Assembly: GCF_000691165.1 (NCBI RefSeq)
Contig: NZ_ASJD01000005.1
Coordinates: 142,175 to 206,174, forward strand
Length of the DNA: 64,000 bases
Source of the DNA: Bacillus safensis FO-36b
GTDB lineage: Bacteria > Bacillota > Bacilli > Bacillales > Bacillaceae
Reading direction: 5' to 3'
Part shown: in pieces, positions 53,652-62,540 of the stretch
Layout of the letters: each line of letters starts with the position of its first letter
How positions within the stretch are numbered: the stretch's first letter is position 1
The notes under the pieces: model-generated
What the model was told of the DNA's origin: nothing
The model's input: only the letters and a program-made list of their open reading frames with translations
The model's database searches: none
Translations under genes and position numbers: made by a program

Positions 53652-54887
53652 TTATTCAGCTTGTTCATAGATAGAAAGAGCCGCCTGAAGCCCTGCTCCG
53701 CAATGGATAGACGCACCATGTTTGATGAGGATCGCTTCAAGCCCTGCTAACACAAACAGCACATTTTCCTTTCGGCAGCTGTAGCCCATTGTCCCAATTC
53801 TCCATATACGGCCGGCAAGCGGTCCAAAGGAGCTTGCAATCTCAACCCCAAAATGATGGAGCAGGTCGGTACGGACCGCTTCTCCGTCAATACCACTTGG
53901 AATGACAATACAAGTCACAACCGGCATTTTACAATCTGGATCACCAAATAATTCAAGCCCCATTGCTTCAAGACCTTTCATCAAGGCTTTCTCATGAAAT
54001 GCGTGCCTTTGAAAACGTTCAGACAGCCCTTCTTCCAGCACAAGACGAACCCCTTCTCGCAGTGCATAGAGCATCGTTGTCGCTTCTGTATGATGATTTA
54101 ATCGTCTTGGGCTCCAATAATCCTGAAGCTGGCTTAAATCAAAATAATTGCTTTTGATTGGAGAAATGTCCATTTGTTTTTGTAATTCATCCTGTGTCGC
54201 AATGCCTTTTTCTACTTTCTTTCTCGATTCAATGACAGCTGCGACCCGGTCATTATACGTAATAGGTGACATACCTGATGGAACAGATAAACATTTCTGC
54301 GTGCCGCCAATCGCCGCATCAATTTTCCATTCATCCACTTTTACCTCGACACCGCCAATGGTTGCCACAGCGTCTACAATGAACAGCGCATCAAGAGCCC
54401 GGCATGCTTGCCCGATTTGCTTGAGCGGCTGTAATCGCCCGGTGGATGTTTCCCCATGAACCATGGCAACGATTTTAGGCTTGACCTGCTTTATTTCTTT
54501 GATGATGTCGTCAGGATCAAAAACCGTCCCCCATTCACATTCCATTGTATGTACCTCAGCACCGTAGCGCTGTCCTATTTCAATGAGCAGGTGACCGAAA
54601 CGGCCAAAGACAGGCACAAGCATTGAATCTCCCGGCTCAATCACACTGGCGAGCACAGCTTCAAGCCCTGAACGTGACGTACCGTCGATTGGATAAGCCC
54701 ATTTGTTTTCTGTTTGAAAAAGTGACCGCAATAAGGTCATTGTTTCATTCATAATGTGTGTAAATGCTGGATCAAATTGACCGAGAATTGGCGTGCTCAT
54801 CACACGGAGCACTCTCGGATCTACTTCAACGGGTCCCGGTGTCATAATCGTTCTTGAAGGTGTTTGCAGTTCTTTCACGTGATCCAT
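53652..54887 (-). CDS. pucG: (S)-ureidoglycine-glyoxylate aminotransferase PucG
   Basis: 411 residues, class V PLP aminotransferase. TMTPGPVEVDPRVLR-like N-terminus, DGTSRSGLEAV, VDAVATIGG and the PLP lysine in GGTQKCLSVPSG (about 197). In B. subtilis PucG moves the amino group of ureidoglycine to glyoxylate in purine catabolism. No other puc gene is in the window, so it may act here on another glyoxylate/amino-acid pair, or its partners lie elsewhere. GTG 54878, nine bases after GGGAGAGG, is a likely alternative start. Confidence 0.88.
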   Translation of the reverse strand: MDHVKELQTPSRTIMTPGPVEVDPRVLRVMSTPILGQFDPAFTHIMNETMTLLRSLFQTENKWAYPIDGTSRSGLEAVLASVIEPGDSMLVPVFGRFGHLLIEIGQRYGAEVHTMECEWGTVFDPDDIIKEIKQVKPKIVAMVHGETSTGRLQPLKQIGQACRALDALFIVDAVATIGGVEVKVDEWKIDAAIGGTQKCLSVPSGMSPITYNDRVAAVIESRKKVEKGIATQDELQKQMDISPIKSNYFDLSQLQDYWSPRRLNHHTEATTMLYALREGVRLVLEEGLSERFQRHAFHEKALMKGLEAMGLELFGDPDCKMPVVTCIVIPSGIDGEAVRTDLLHHFGVEIASSFGPLAGRIWRIGTMGYSCRKENVLFVLAGLEAILIKHGASIHCGAGLQAALSIYEQAE

Positions 54888-55058
54888 CCTCTCCCTTGCT
54901 GTCCATCCTTATAAGCCCACTTATACAGGAATACGCCTAAAATAGCAATCTCTTTTCCTATGAACTTATTACATAAAATTTACTAGAAATCCATTTATTT
55001 CTTCATGGCAATATGATAGAAATAAAGAGAATACATTCCCTATCAAGGAGGAAATCGA

Positions 55059-55937
55059 ATGAAAAGAACTTTATTTGGAACTGTGGCCGCCGGAATCATG
55101 ATATTCGGCACATTCGCCGCCCCGCTGCCTCCAGCTGCAAATGCTCAAGGTTTCAATCTGAGTGAACCTAGTCAAACGATCACCTTTTCCCCGTTACAGC
55201 TTCAAAACGAAACATCTGCACAACAAACGCAAACTGCCGCTACAAGTCAAATCGATTCCTATTACCAATCTGCTGCTGGCAAGTCAGGACCCGCTCTTAA
55301 GAAAGCCTTACACGATATCATTGATGATCATACGCAGCTCTCCTACAGCCAGGTTTGGAATGCATTAAAGGAAACAGATGAAGACCCCAATAACCCAAAC
55401 AATGTGCTGCTGCTTTATAGTGGTGCCTCCCGCTCAAAGCAGTCGAATGGCGGAAATGTGGGCCAGTGGAACCGGGAGCATGTCTGGGCCAAGTCTCACG
55501 GCAATTTCGGGACAAGCCAAGGGCCTGGGACAGATCTCCATCACCTTCGTGCGGCAGATGTGCAAACGAACAGCACACGCGGAAATTTAGATTTTGACTC
55601 GGGTGGTAATGAATACAAAGGAGCGCCGGGCAACTTCTACGACAGCGACTCATTCGAACCTCACAACCGGGTCAAAGGAGATGTCGCGAGAATGCTCTTT
55701 TATATGGCGGTTCGCTACGAAGGCGATGACCGCTTTCCAGATTTAGAATTGAACGACAAAGTGAATAATGGAAGCTCTCCCCTTCACGGCAAAATGTCTG
55801 TACTTCTCAAATGGCACAAGCAGGACCCAGTCGATCAAATCGAACGGAACCGCAATGAGATTATCTATCAAACGTATCAGCACAACCGCAACCCTTTTAT
55901 TGATCATCCTGAATGGGCAGGCGAGATTTGGGAATAA
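55059..55937 (+). CDS. bsn: Extracellular nuclease Bsn (endonuclease I family)
   Basis: 292 residues, signal peptide of about 30 (MKRTLFGTVAAGIMIFGTFA... ANAQ), then an endonuclease I domain with NREHVWAKSHG (catalytic His), DLHHLRAADVQTNSTRGN and FEPHNRVKGDVARMLFYM. In B. subtilis Bsn (YurI) is a secreted RNase/DNase. AAGGAGG lies before ATG. The position after pucG matches B. subtilis. Confidence 0.92.
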   Translation: MKRTLFGTVAAGIMIFGTFAAPLPPAANAQGFNLSEPSQTITFSPLQLQNETSAQQTQTAATSQIDSYYQSAAGKSGPALKKALHDIIDDHTQLSYSQVWNALKETDEDPNNPNNVLLLYSGASRSKQSNGGNVGQWNREHVWAKSHGNFGTSQGPGTDLHHLRAADVQTNSTRGNLDFDSGGNEYKGAPGNFYDSDSFEPHNRVKGDVARMLFYMAVRYEGDDRFPDLELNDKVNNGSSPLHGKMSVLLKWHKQDPVDQIERNRNEIIYQTYQHNRNPFIDHPEWAGEIWE

Positions 55938-55978
55938 AAAAAGGGCACTGCTACGAGCAAGCAGTGCCTTTCTTTTGT
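55935..55978. terminator. bsn terminator, overlapping the convergent gene
   Basis: AAAGGGCACTGCT/AGCAGTGCCTTT stem, then CTTTTG on the plus strand. Confidence 0.88.
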
Positions 55979-56694
55979 TCAAGCGGACAAACAAGACAAT
56001 AATCGAGACTCTCCGATTTTTTCTCAAGCTTATAATACATACAGCAGGTCTTCCGGTTGGATGTTTCTAGTAAACTGTCGTCTAGGTTTAGGCTGTGCTG
56101 AAATGGATTTTGCTGAGCTCCGAATACATCACCAGCCGCTTGCTTCAGATACAGATAATCCTCCCGCACACGCTGCTTCACCGCAGGTTCTTCCGCTTCC
56201 CGCATCATGCTTCGATAAAGAGAGTTGATTCGAACCGCTACATTTTCCCATAAAATACGATAAGAGAGTTTTGATGTGCGGTTCAGCACGTCTAAAAGAG
56301 GCGTGACACACTCCGTAAACAGTGCACGCACGACCTTCTCTCTCCACTCATGCCGGTCTCCTTCTAGTGGAACAAACGAAGACGCCGTCTCATCCAATTC
56401 AATTTTCCGATCCTCTCTAAATGCACATGCTGCTGGTGGAAACTGATAGACACCGTCATACAGCGTCATCAAGTATAAAGAGGAACTGACGGCTAAGTAG
56501 GCGTACCGCTTTGAAAACATAGAAGCTGCTACCGCAAGATTCGGTGCATGCATCGCTTCCTTTTCAGCTTCTAATAAACGCATGACGGCTGCTTCTGAAA
56601 AAAGCGCAGCAAGTGTGCGATCAGATGTCATTGGTCCATTTGTGATGTGTACCCCAAAATCAAGTAATTCTCTCTCAACCCACTCTGGCCTCAT
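55951..56694 (-). CDS. FhuF-like siderophore-iron reductase
   Basis: 247 residues, mostly helical, ending in a Cys cluster: TCCMYYKL...DYCLVCPL (C-C-x14-C-x2-C). FhuF-type reductases hold a [2Fe-2S] cluster with such a C-C-x(10)-C-x2-C tail and release iron from ferric siderophores in the cytoplasm; here the loop is longer. It stands 20 bases after the permease gene on the same strand. GAGAGGGGGG precedes the ATG. The siderophore is unknown. Confidence 0.75.
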   Translation of the reverse strand: MRPEWVERELLDFGVHITNGPMTSDRTLAALFSEAAVMRLLEAEKEAMHAPNLAVAASMFSKRYAYLAVSSSLYLMTLYDGVYQFPPAACAFREDRKIELDETASSFVPLEGDRHEWREKVVRALFTECVTPLLDVLNRTSKLSYRILWENVAVRINSLYRSMMREAEEPAVKQRVREDYLYLKQAAGDVFGAQQNPFQHSLNLDDSLLETSNRKTCCMYYKLEKKSESLDYCLVCPLEQKKGTACS

Positions 56695-56714
56695 ATCAAA
56701 CCCCCCTCTTCTGT

Positions 56715-57752
56715 TTATCGATTGCGCTGTTGATATAACAAATAAATAAAGAATGGTGCACCAATGGCCGCCGTAAATACACCTGCTGGGACGTCTAACG
56801 GTAGAAATGCGGTTCTAGCCACTAGATCAGCCAGCATCACGAGAATACTTCCAACAAGCGCAGATGCTGGGACAAGTGCTATGAAAGAACGGCCAATAAT
56901 CATCCGTGCAACGTGCGGCGCCATGAGTCCAACAAATTCAATGCCGCCTGCAAATGCGACTGCAACACCAGCCAATGTCACACTCATCAGGAGAAAGAAT
57001 AATCGTTTCGCCTGCACTTTTACCCCGAGACCTGTTGCAAGATCATCGCCAAGTTCTTTTACATTCATCGTTCTTGCTAACACCATGACAATCGGTAAAA
57101 TGATCATCACCCAAGGAAGCATCGCAGTGACGTCTTTCATCGTAGAACCATATAAGCTGCCCGTCAGCCAGATGTATGACTTTGTCGTTGTCATCGTATC
57201 ACTAAGTACAAGCGTAAACGTCACACATGCCTTCATAATGGCAGAAATCCCGATTCCCATCAGGACAAGTGTGATCGGCTTGACCCCTTTTTTCCATGAA
57301 AGCAAATAGATCAGGCACGATACTGCAAAAGCACCCGCAATCGCCCATAAGGATTGATAAGCAATGGGCACAGTGCCCATCCAAAAGACAATGAACATAA
57401 TCGCACCAAACGAAGCACCACTTGTAATTCCAATGATGTCAGGTGATGCCAGCGGGTTGCGGATCAATCCTTGCAAAATAAGCCCTGATACCGCAAGCGC
57501 GGCTCCGACTAAGACAGCCAGCAGCGTTCGTGGAATCCTCAGCGTATTTAACACAAAGGAATTTCCCTCTCCCTGACCGATTAAATGAAGCAGCACATCG
57601 ACCGGCTGAATGAACCGGCTTCCCATACTGAGACTGAGAATAAATAAACAAAAGGCAATGGCCGTCAATAAAAGTAAAATCAAAAACGTCCGCTTTGAAA
57701 ATTGAAATGAAATGCGCCCGCCTTTAGAACGCACTGTATATGTTTTAGCCAC
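56715..57752 (-). CDS. Ferric-siderophore ABC permease 2 (YfhA-like)
   Basis: 345 residues, FecCD family: about nine to ten hydrophobic helices, GLILQGLIRNPLASPDIIGITSGA near 90-115 and GGIEFVGLMAPHVAR near the cytoplasmic ATPase-contact loop. Its GTG start overlaps the end of permease 1 by 8 bp. It pairs with permease 1 as a heterodimer. The ATPase is not encoded here; a shared one such as YusV is likely in Bacillus. Confidence 0.88.
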   Translation of the reverse strand: MAKTYTVRSKGGRISFQFSKRTFLILLLLTAIAFCLFILSLSMGSRFIQPVDVLLHLIGQGEGNSFVLNTLRIPRTLLAVLVGAALAVSGLILQGLIRNPLASPDIIGITSGASFGAIMFIVFWMGTVPIAYQSLWAIAGAFAVSCLIYLLSWKKGVKPITLVLMGIGISAIMKACVTFTLVLSDTMTTTKSYIWLTGSLYGSTMKDVTAMLPWVMIILPIVMVLARTMNVKELGDDLATGLGVKVQAKRLFFLLMSVTLAGVAVAFAGGIEFVGLMAPHVARMIIGRSFIALVPASALVGSILVMLADLVARTAFLPLDVPAGVFTAAIGAPFFIYLLYQQRNR

Positions 57753-58761
57753 CTGTCTTCAACCCCTTGCGCACGAGATAAACAAATAGAGGCGCTCCTG
57801 CTACCGCCGTCATGACACCAATCGGCACTTCCTGCGGCATGATCAGAAAACGAGCCGCCAGATCCGCGGCAAGTAAAAGCGACGCCCCCACTACGGCACA
57901 ATACGGCAGTACCCAGCGGTGGTCAGGCCCGACAAGCTTTTTCACAATATGCGGCACAAGAAAACCAACAAAACCAATTGAACCAGCAACAGCGACGGAA
58001 CCACCTGCTAAAAAGACAACGAGTACACCCATCGTTATTTTCAGCAGCAGTGTACGCTGGCCAAGTCCTTTGGCAATATCGTCTCCCGACAAAAGAACAT
58101 TAATAGAACGTCCCAGAAGCAGCGCCACAATAGTCGCACCTAAAATATAAGGCAAAACAGGGATTAACATATCAATGCTTCTTCCAGACACTGAACCAGC
58201 CATCCAGAACAGAATACTTTGAATCGACTGTTCATTCACGATTAAAAGACCTTGTGTAAAAGACGCAAACAGTGCAGATATCGCCGCACCCGCAAGGACA
58301 ATTTTGACCGGCGTCAATCCATCTCTTCCAATGGAGCCCAATAGAAAAACGAGCATCCCAGCAATCGCTGCGCCTAGAAAGGCTGTCCACATATAGCCTG
58401 TTAACGACTCTGTTGAAAAGAAAACAATCGAAATCACGATAAAAAATAGCCCGCCTGCATTAATTCCTAATAAATCAGGCGCCGCAAGCGGATTTCTTGT
58501 CAATGCCTGCATGAGTGCACCTGAAATCGCCAGGCTAGATCCAACGACCGTTGCGATTAAAGCTCTTGATAATCTGGATGTCATGACAATGACACTGTTT
58601 GGATCCGATTCATCAAATTGAAGAAAAGCATGGATGGTGGCTTTGAGGGAAATAGAGGTTTGCCCAAGGGAAATACTGAGCATAAAAAAGACCAACATCA
58701 ACACAATGAATCCAGCAAAAAGCAGTGCCTTGCTTGAATCCTTTTTTAATAAACTTCTCAT
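57745..58761 (-). CDS. Ferric-siderophore ABC permease 1 (YfiZ-like)
   Basis: 338 residues, FecCD family: ISGALMQALTRNPLAAPDLLGINAG and GSIGFVGFLVPHIVKKLVGPDHR. It lies downstream of the binding-protein gene, past a strong hairpin, and is coupled to permease 2 by overlap. The order of binding protein, permease, permease resembles the B. subtilis yfiY/yfiZ-yfhA hydroxamate-siderophore system. Confidence 0.88.
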   Translation of the reverse strand: MRSLLKKDSSKALLFAGFIVLMLVFFMLSISLGQTSISLKATIHAFLQFDESDPNSVIVMTSRLSRALIATVVGSSLAISGALMQALTRNPLAAPDLLGINAGGLFFIVISIVFFSTESLTGYMWTAFLGAAIAGMLVFLLGSIGRDGLTPVKIVLAGAAISALFASFTQGLLIVNEQSIQSILFWMAGSVSGRSIDMLIPVLPYILGATIVALLLGRSINVLLSGDDIAKGLGQRTLLLKITMGVLVVFLAGGSVAVAGSIGFVGFLVPHIVKKLVGPDHRWVLPYCAVVGASLLLAADLAARFLIMPQEVPIGVMTAVAGAPLFVYLVRKGLKTGG

Positions 58762-58787
58762 CTGATTCCCGCTTTCAATCTGTTATG

Positions 58788-58825
58788 GAAAAAAGGAGAA
58801 AATGGTATGTTCACATTTTCTCCTC
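58788..58825 (-). terminator. Intercistronic terminator between binding protein and permease genes
   Basis: GGAGAAAATG/CATTTTCTCC stem with 9-base loop then T6 on the minus strand, 25 bases before the permease start. Partial read-through would give more binding protein than permease. Confidence 0.85.
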
Positions 58826-58834
58826 TGTTATGTC

Positions 58835-59788
58835 TTATTTATCAATTCCTAGACGATCGTAAATATCATCAAGCATCATGTTTGCTGCGATAATACCGCC
58901 GCCCATGTTCCAAGTGATTTCATCTACTTTATGCACTTGTTTCGCTTTCACTGCGTCAAGCTGCTTCCATAAAGGATGACTCGTCCACTCTTTATATGCT
59001 TTTTCAACTGCTTTATCCTGATCATCCATAAAGTAATAAATCACATCTGCATCCATTTGTGGAATGCTCTCTTTGTCTGTAAGTGTAATGATGTCTTGCT
59101 TTTTATCTTTGACATTCTTAGGTCCTTCAAAGCCTAGCTCTGTTAAAATGGATCCTGCGAAACCAGTTTGATAGATTCTAGCATGATCTGCACGGAAGTT
59201 CACCACAGATACACTCATCGGCCAGTTTTTGATGTCTTTTTTCGCTTTTTCTTTGAAATCAGCGACGCGGTCATCCCACTTCGTCAGCAATTCTTTTGAT
59301 TTGTCTTGCTTGTTTAATGCTTCACCCATTAATTTCACTGTGTCTTTAAAGGTGAACACAGTTTCAGTTGCAACAGTTGGAGCGATTTCTTTCAGCTGAT
59401 CAAAAATTTGCTCGTGGCGGATTTTCGATGCAATGATCAAATCAGGCTTGAGCTTTTCAATTTCCTCTAAGTTTGGCTGTGTTTCCTGCCCAACAATTTT
59501 AACATCCTTTAAGTCATCTCTTAAATATTTATACGTAGGTGCTTCAAGCCATGATTCAACAACACCTACTGGTTTAATGTCCATAGCGACTGCTGCATCC
59601 GTTGCTCCTTGGTACAGTGTCACCACACGTTTAGGCGATCCTTTAATTTCAGTTGAACCGATAGCGCTTTCAACGGTTCTTGTTTTCTCTTTACTATCTG
59701 ACTTGCCGTTACTGCTATTGCTGCCGCAAGCTGCAAGTAAAACGATGGAGAGCACAACTAAAAGCGACCAAAAAGATTTCTTGAACAT
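58835..59788 (-). CDS. Ferric-siderophore binding lipoprotein (YfiY/SirA-like)
   Basis: 317 residues from ATG 59788 (AGGTGAGG upstream). Lipoprotein signal with lipobox LLAAC (Cys about 21), then the class III solute-binding fold: PKRVVTLYQGATDAAVAM, LKPDLIIASKIRHEQIFDQLKEIAPTV, and VDEITWNMGGGIIAANMMLDDI at the end. The IRHE and GGIIAANLLL-like motifs fit the YfiY/SirA branch for hydroxamate or carboxylate siderophores; the ligand cannot be fixed. It heads the operon under a Fur-type operator. Confidence 0.9.
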   Translation of the reverse strand: MFKKSFWSLLVVLSIVLLAACGSNSSNGKSDSKEKTRTVESAIGSTEIKGSPKRVVTLYQGATDAAVAMDIKPVGVVESWLEAPTYKYLRDDLKDVKIVGQETQPNLEEIEKLKPDLIIASKIRHEQIFDQLKEIAPTVATETVFTFKDTVKLMGEALNKQDKSKELLTKWDDRVADFKEKAKKDIKNWPMSVSVVNFRADHARIYQTGFAGSILTELGFEGPKNVKDKKQDIITLTDKESIPQMDADVIYYFMDDQDKAVEKAYKEWTSHPLWKQLDAVKAKQVHKVDEITWNMGGGIIAANMMLDDIYDRLGIDK

Positions 59789-59827
59789 GTACCTCACCTA
59801 TCCATTCTATATGTAGTCATATCGTTT

Positions 59828-59846
59828 GATAACGATTCTCATTATC
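59828..59846. promoter_or_regulatory. Fur box upstream of the siderophore importer
   Basis: On the minus strand GATAATGAGAATCGTTATC matches the Fur consensus at 17 of 19 positions. It lies just downstream of the -10 box, over the likely transcript start. Confidence 0.9.
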
Positions 59847-59854
59847 ACACTATG

Positions 59855-59882
59855 ATTTTATCATAGAAAAGGATGGTGTCAA
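59855..59882 (-). promoter_or_regulatory. Promoter of the siderophore importer
   Basis: On the minus strand TTGACA (59882-59877), 16-base spacer, TAAAAT (59860-59855), directly upstream of the Fur box. Confidence 0.75.
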
Positions 59883-59927
59883 TGTAAATTTTTAAGAAAA
59901 CAGGAGAGTGTTGACTAGTTGTTCATG

Positions 59928-60295
59928 CTAAATAGAAGCATTCCACATTTGGATCGTCCTGCCAATCTGTTTTCCTGCTTCTAGTAAAACCGACAAATGG
60001 GTATGTCCTTCAAGCACTTGATAGACTGATTGCTTTTTAATTGGTTCCATCGGCAGCTCATGATAGTGGAGAAAAGTCTCGACGTCATACAGTTCATCCT
60101 TGCTGCCTACAAACATGCCATATGGCCGATCCATCTTCGCAAATTGGTTTTTAGGTGTAGATGGGGTTAAGGCATGGTCGTCAATAGAAGTGGATCCTGC
60201 TCGACCACCCATGCAGGATAGTGAAAACGTACGGCTTCAGAATGACTCATCAGCCCCCCTTTTGTCATCGCAGACAGAACGAACTTCCATACTTG
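59928..60295 (-). pseudogene. Broken esterase-like gene at the edge of the defence cassette
   Basis: Two pieces in different frames on the minus strand. A 5' piece starts near 60255-60273 with a good AAGGGGGG site (SHSEAVRFHYPAWVVEQDPL) and stops after about 30 codons. A 3' piece ends at 59928, with FVGSKDELYDVETFLHYH and EGHTHLSVLLEAGKQIG, resembling the C-terminal Asp/His part of Fes/BesA-type esterases that open ferric siderophores. The nucleophile-bearing middle is missing. An intact version would fit the importer next door. The family call is tentative; decay by deletion plus frameshift is clearer. Confidence 0.6.
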
Positions 60296-60385
60296 AACGG
60301 TTGCAAAAGGGATTTGAGTATAATTCGTCTTATTAGATTTATAACCAAAGTAAGAAAAACCATTTGTATAGTTTCTGACACTATC

Positions 60386-62536
60386 TTATAGCTCGTTTAA
60401 TTTTTCTTTTTCATATTCAATTAAATTGGTATTTGATGAATCAGCAATATTTTTAGCTTCAGAAATTAATTCTTTAATATCTATTCCCTTAGAAAATTGG
60501 TTTTTAATTTTATTAATAGCACTAGATGGTACCCCCATATCTAACAAGACTGAAAAATCACCTTCTACCCCTTCATTCTCCAATTGAGAAGCAACGTATG
60601 AGTAATCTCCTGATTTTGACACTCCATTTATTTTACATATTTCCTTCTGTAATGAATCTACGACCTCAAGCCACTTAGGAACTTTATAAGAAATCCAATG
60701 TCGCTGTTCTCTAAAATAATTACTAATTGCTTTATCTATCAGTTGTTGTTTTGTCAACTTAGTAAATTGATCTTTTAAATATTTGTACTCTTTATTTAAT
60801 GATTCTTTTACTGACTTGCTTCTTAAGCTATTATATACAACTACAGGTAATTTTTTCTTTGTCATAGGCCTAGTTGTTTCTGTTTCCTTCAATAAGTTAT
60901 CCCAACAAATATCAGTTATATATTTAACTGCTTTAAATGAAGGTTCACCAGTCCATAAAATTAGCTCTGGATTAGATCTTAGCGTGGTTAATATACTTTC
61001 TATAATCTTTTTTTGTCCACTTACAGAAACAGCATTCTTTTTTATAATGGATAATAACCTTTCATCATAACTAGTAAGCTCTTCATATCTTTCAAGGTTT
61101 TTTGCTTTAACTTCACTTTTATTAAAATTAATTAATATTTCATCTGAAATTTTTTCTTGATCATAAAAAGGCATATCTAATTCAACTTTAGCTTTTTTGG
61201 GAATCGAATGAAAAACATACACATTCCCAGAGTAATGTTTCAATAACCTTCCAGCTCTTCCTCTTATATTAGAAAAATCAAAATAGTCTATTTCATTAGA
61301 ACCTTTACGGTTATCAAAAATAAAAACATTTTTAGCAGAAGTATTTACTCCCTCAATTATAGTTGATGTACAGAAAAGTACATCTAAGTTCTTTTTATTA
61401 AAATATTCAATAATTGAGTGAGTTAAATGTTTTGGTATTGTTCCTGAATGAACGCCTATTCTCTGTAACAATAATTTATTATAACTCCAACTTGGATTAA
61501 TATTTTCAGATATCCATTCATTTATTGGTAATACTGATTGTTTTTCTAGAAGCTTCTTCTCTTCTAAATAATCATAGTATTCCATTGCTATTTTTATTGC
61601 TCGATCAGGCGATGAGACATATACAATAGATTGTTCTTTTTTCTTTCTAAATAGCATTTCAAATAATTTTATCTTTCTATCTTTTTCTTTTAAACGTGGT
61701 TTGTTACTTTTAAAGTCTACTTTCACCAGTTCCACTCTAGTATCAACCAAGGAATAATCTGTTTTCACAAATTTCGCATTGTAATTTTCCTCAAAACCTG
61801 AAGAAATTGAGTCAATATTAGGGCCTATAAAATAAAAAGCTGTCTCTTTATTACTTAAAATTTTCTTTAGAGCTATATTTAATACATCTGATCTCTCATC
61901 ATCTCGTGTTGAACTTATTTTATAAAATTCATCTAATATACAATAATCAATTTTGGGAAAGTTTTTAAACTCTAAAACCCGTTCAGCTGTTAAAATAAAC
62001 AAATTCTTACCCTCAATTTTTTGAGATGTGTTTACAATCATATTGTAATTTTTATATTTTTTCAGTTTCAATCTAGTTTCATTAATTAAAGCTAAAGTAG
62101 GCTGGATAATTAAAATGTTCCTATGCTTATTACTAGCTACTATCTCCTCAATCAACAAACTTTTCCCAAAACTAGTTGGTGCACTAACAACAATATTCTC
62201 CTTTCTTTTTAAATAATTAGAAAGAATTTTTTGTTCTTTATGGAAAACTATATTTTCTATGTTTTCTGAATAATGATATGCTTGTCTAATTTCAGAAGTA
62301 ATATCTAGTCTATCTTTTATGTATGGGTAGAAGCCCTGACTCTCAGCTATATCTAGCCATATATCTTTTGTATCATTATTAACATAATCCCAAATTTCTA
62401 AAATATGAATTAGTATCTTCCTTGCCTCATTTTTTTTATCACTTAAAGATAAATTTGAAACATACTTCGCCAAAGAAAAGCTATCTTGAAAATTTAAATT
62501 ATTGATATTATAAATATTTATATCTTCCCAATTCAA
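60386..62536 (-). CDS. hamB: Hachiman defence helicase HamB
   Basis: 716 residues, a superfamily-2 (Ski2-like) DNA helicase. Walker A APTSFGKS at 119-126, motif Ia QPTLALINE, motif II as DEFY (202-205) instead of DExH, a VYVSSP strand of the second RecA domain, and motif VI NIRGRAGR at 423-430. In the Hachiman system HamB watches DNA integrity and restrains HamA until activated. The start TTG 62536 follows GGGGGA by eight bases, just past the hamA stop. AT-rich throughout, unlike the neighbouring core genes. No strong terminator follows. Confidence 0.9.
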   Translation of the reverse strand: MNWEDINIYNINNLNFQDSFSLAKYVSNLSLSDKKNEARKILIHILEIWDYVNNDTKDIWLDIAESQGFYPYIKDRLDITSEIRQAYHYSENIENIVFHKEQKILSNYLKRKENIVVSAPTSFGKSLLIEEIVASNKHRNILIIQPTLALINETRLKLKKYKNYNMIVNTSQKIEGKNLFILTAERVLEFKNFPKIDYCILDEFYKISSTRDDERSDVLNIALKKILSNKETAFYFIGPNIDSISSGFEENYNAKFVKTDYSLVDTRVELVKVDFKSNKPRLKEKDRKIKLFEMLFRKKKEQSIVYVSSPDRAIKIAMEYYDYLEEKKLLEKQSVLPINEWISENINPSWSYNKLLLQRIGVHSGTIPKHLTHSIIEYFNKKNLDVLFCTSTIIEGVNTSAKNVFIFDNRKGSNEIDYFDFSNIRGRAGRLLKHYSGNVYVFHSIPKKAKVELDMPFYDQEKISDEILINFNKSEVKAKNLERYEELTSYDERLLSIIKKNAVSVSGQKKIIESILTTLRSNPELILWTGEPSFKAVKYITDICWDNLLKETETTRPMTKKKLPVVVYNSLRSKSVKESLNKEYKYLKDQFTKLTKQQLIDKAISNYFREQRHWISYKVPKWLEVVDSLQKEICKINGVSKSGDYSYVASQLENEGVEGDFSVLLDMGVPSSAINKIKNQFSKGIDIKELISEAKNIADSSNTNLIEYEKEKLNEL

Positions 62537-62540
62537 TTTT

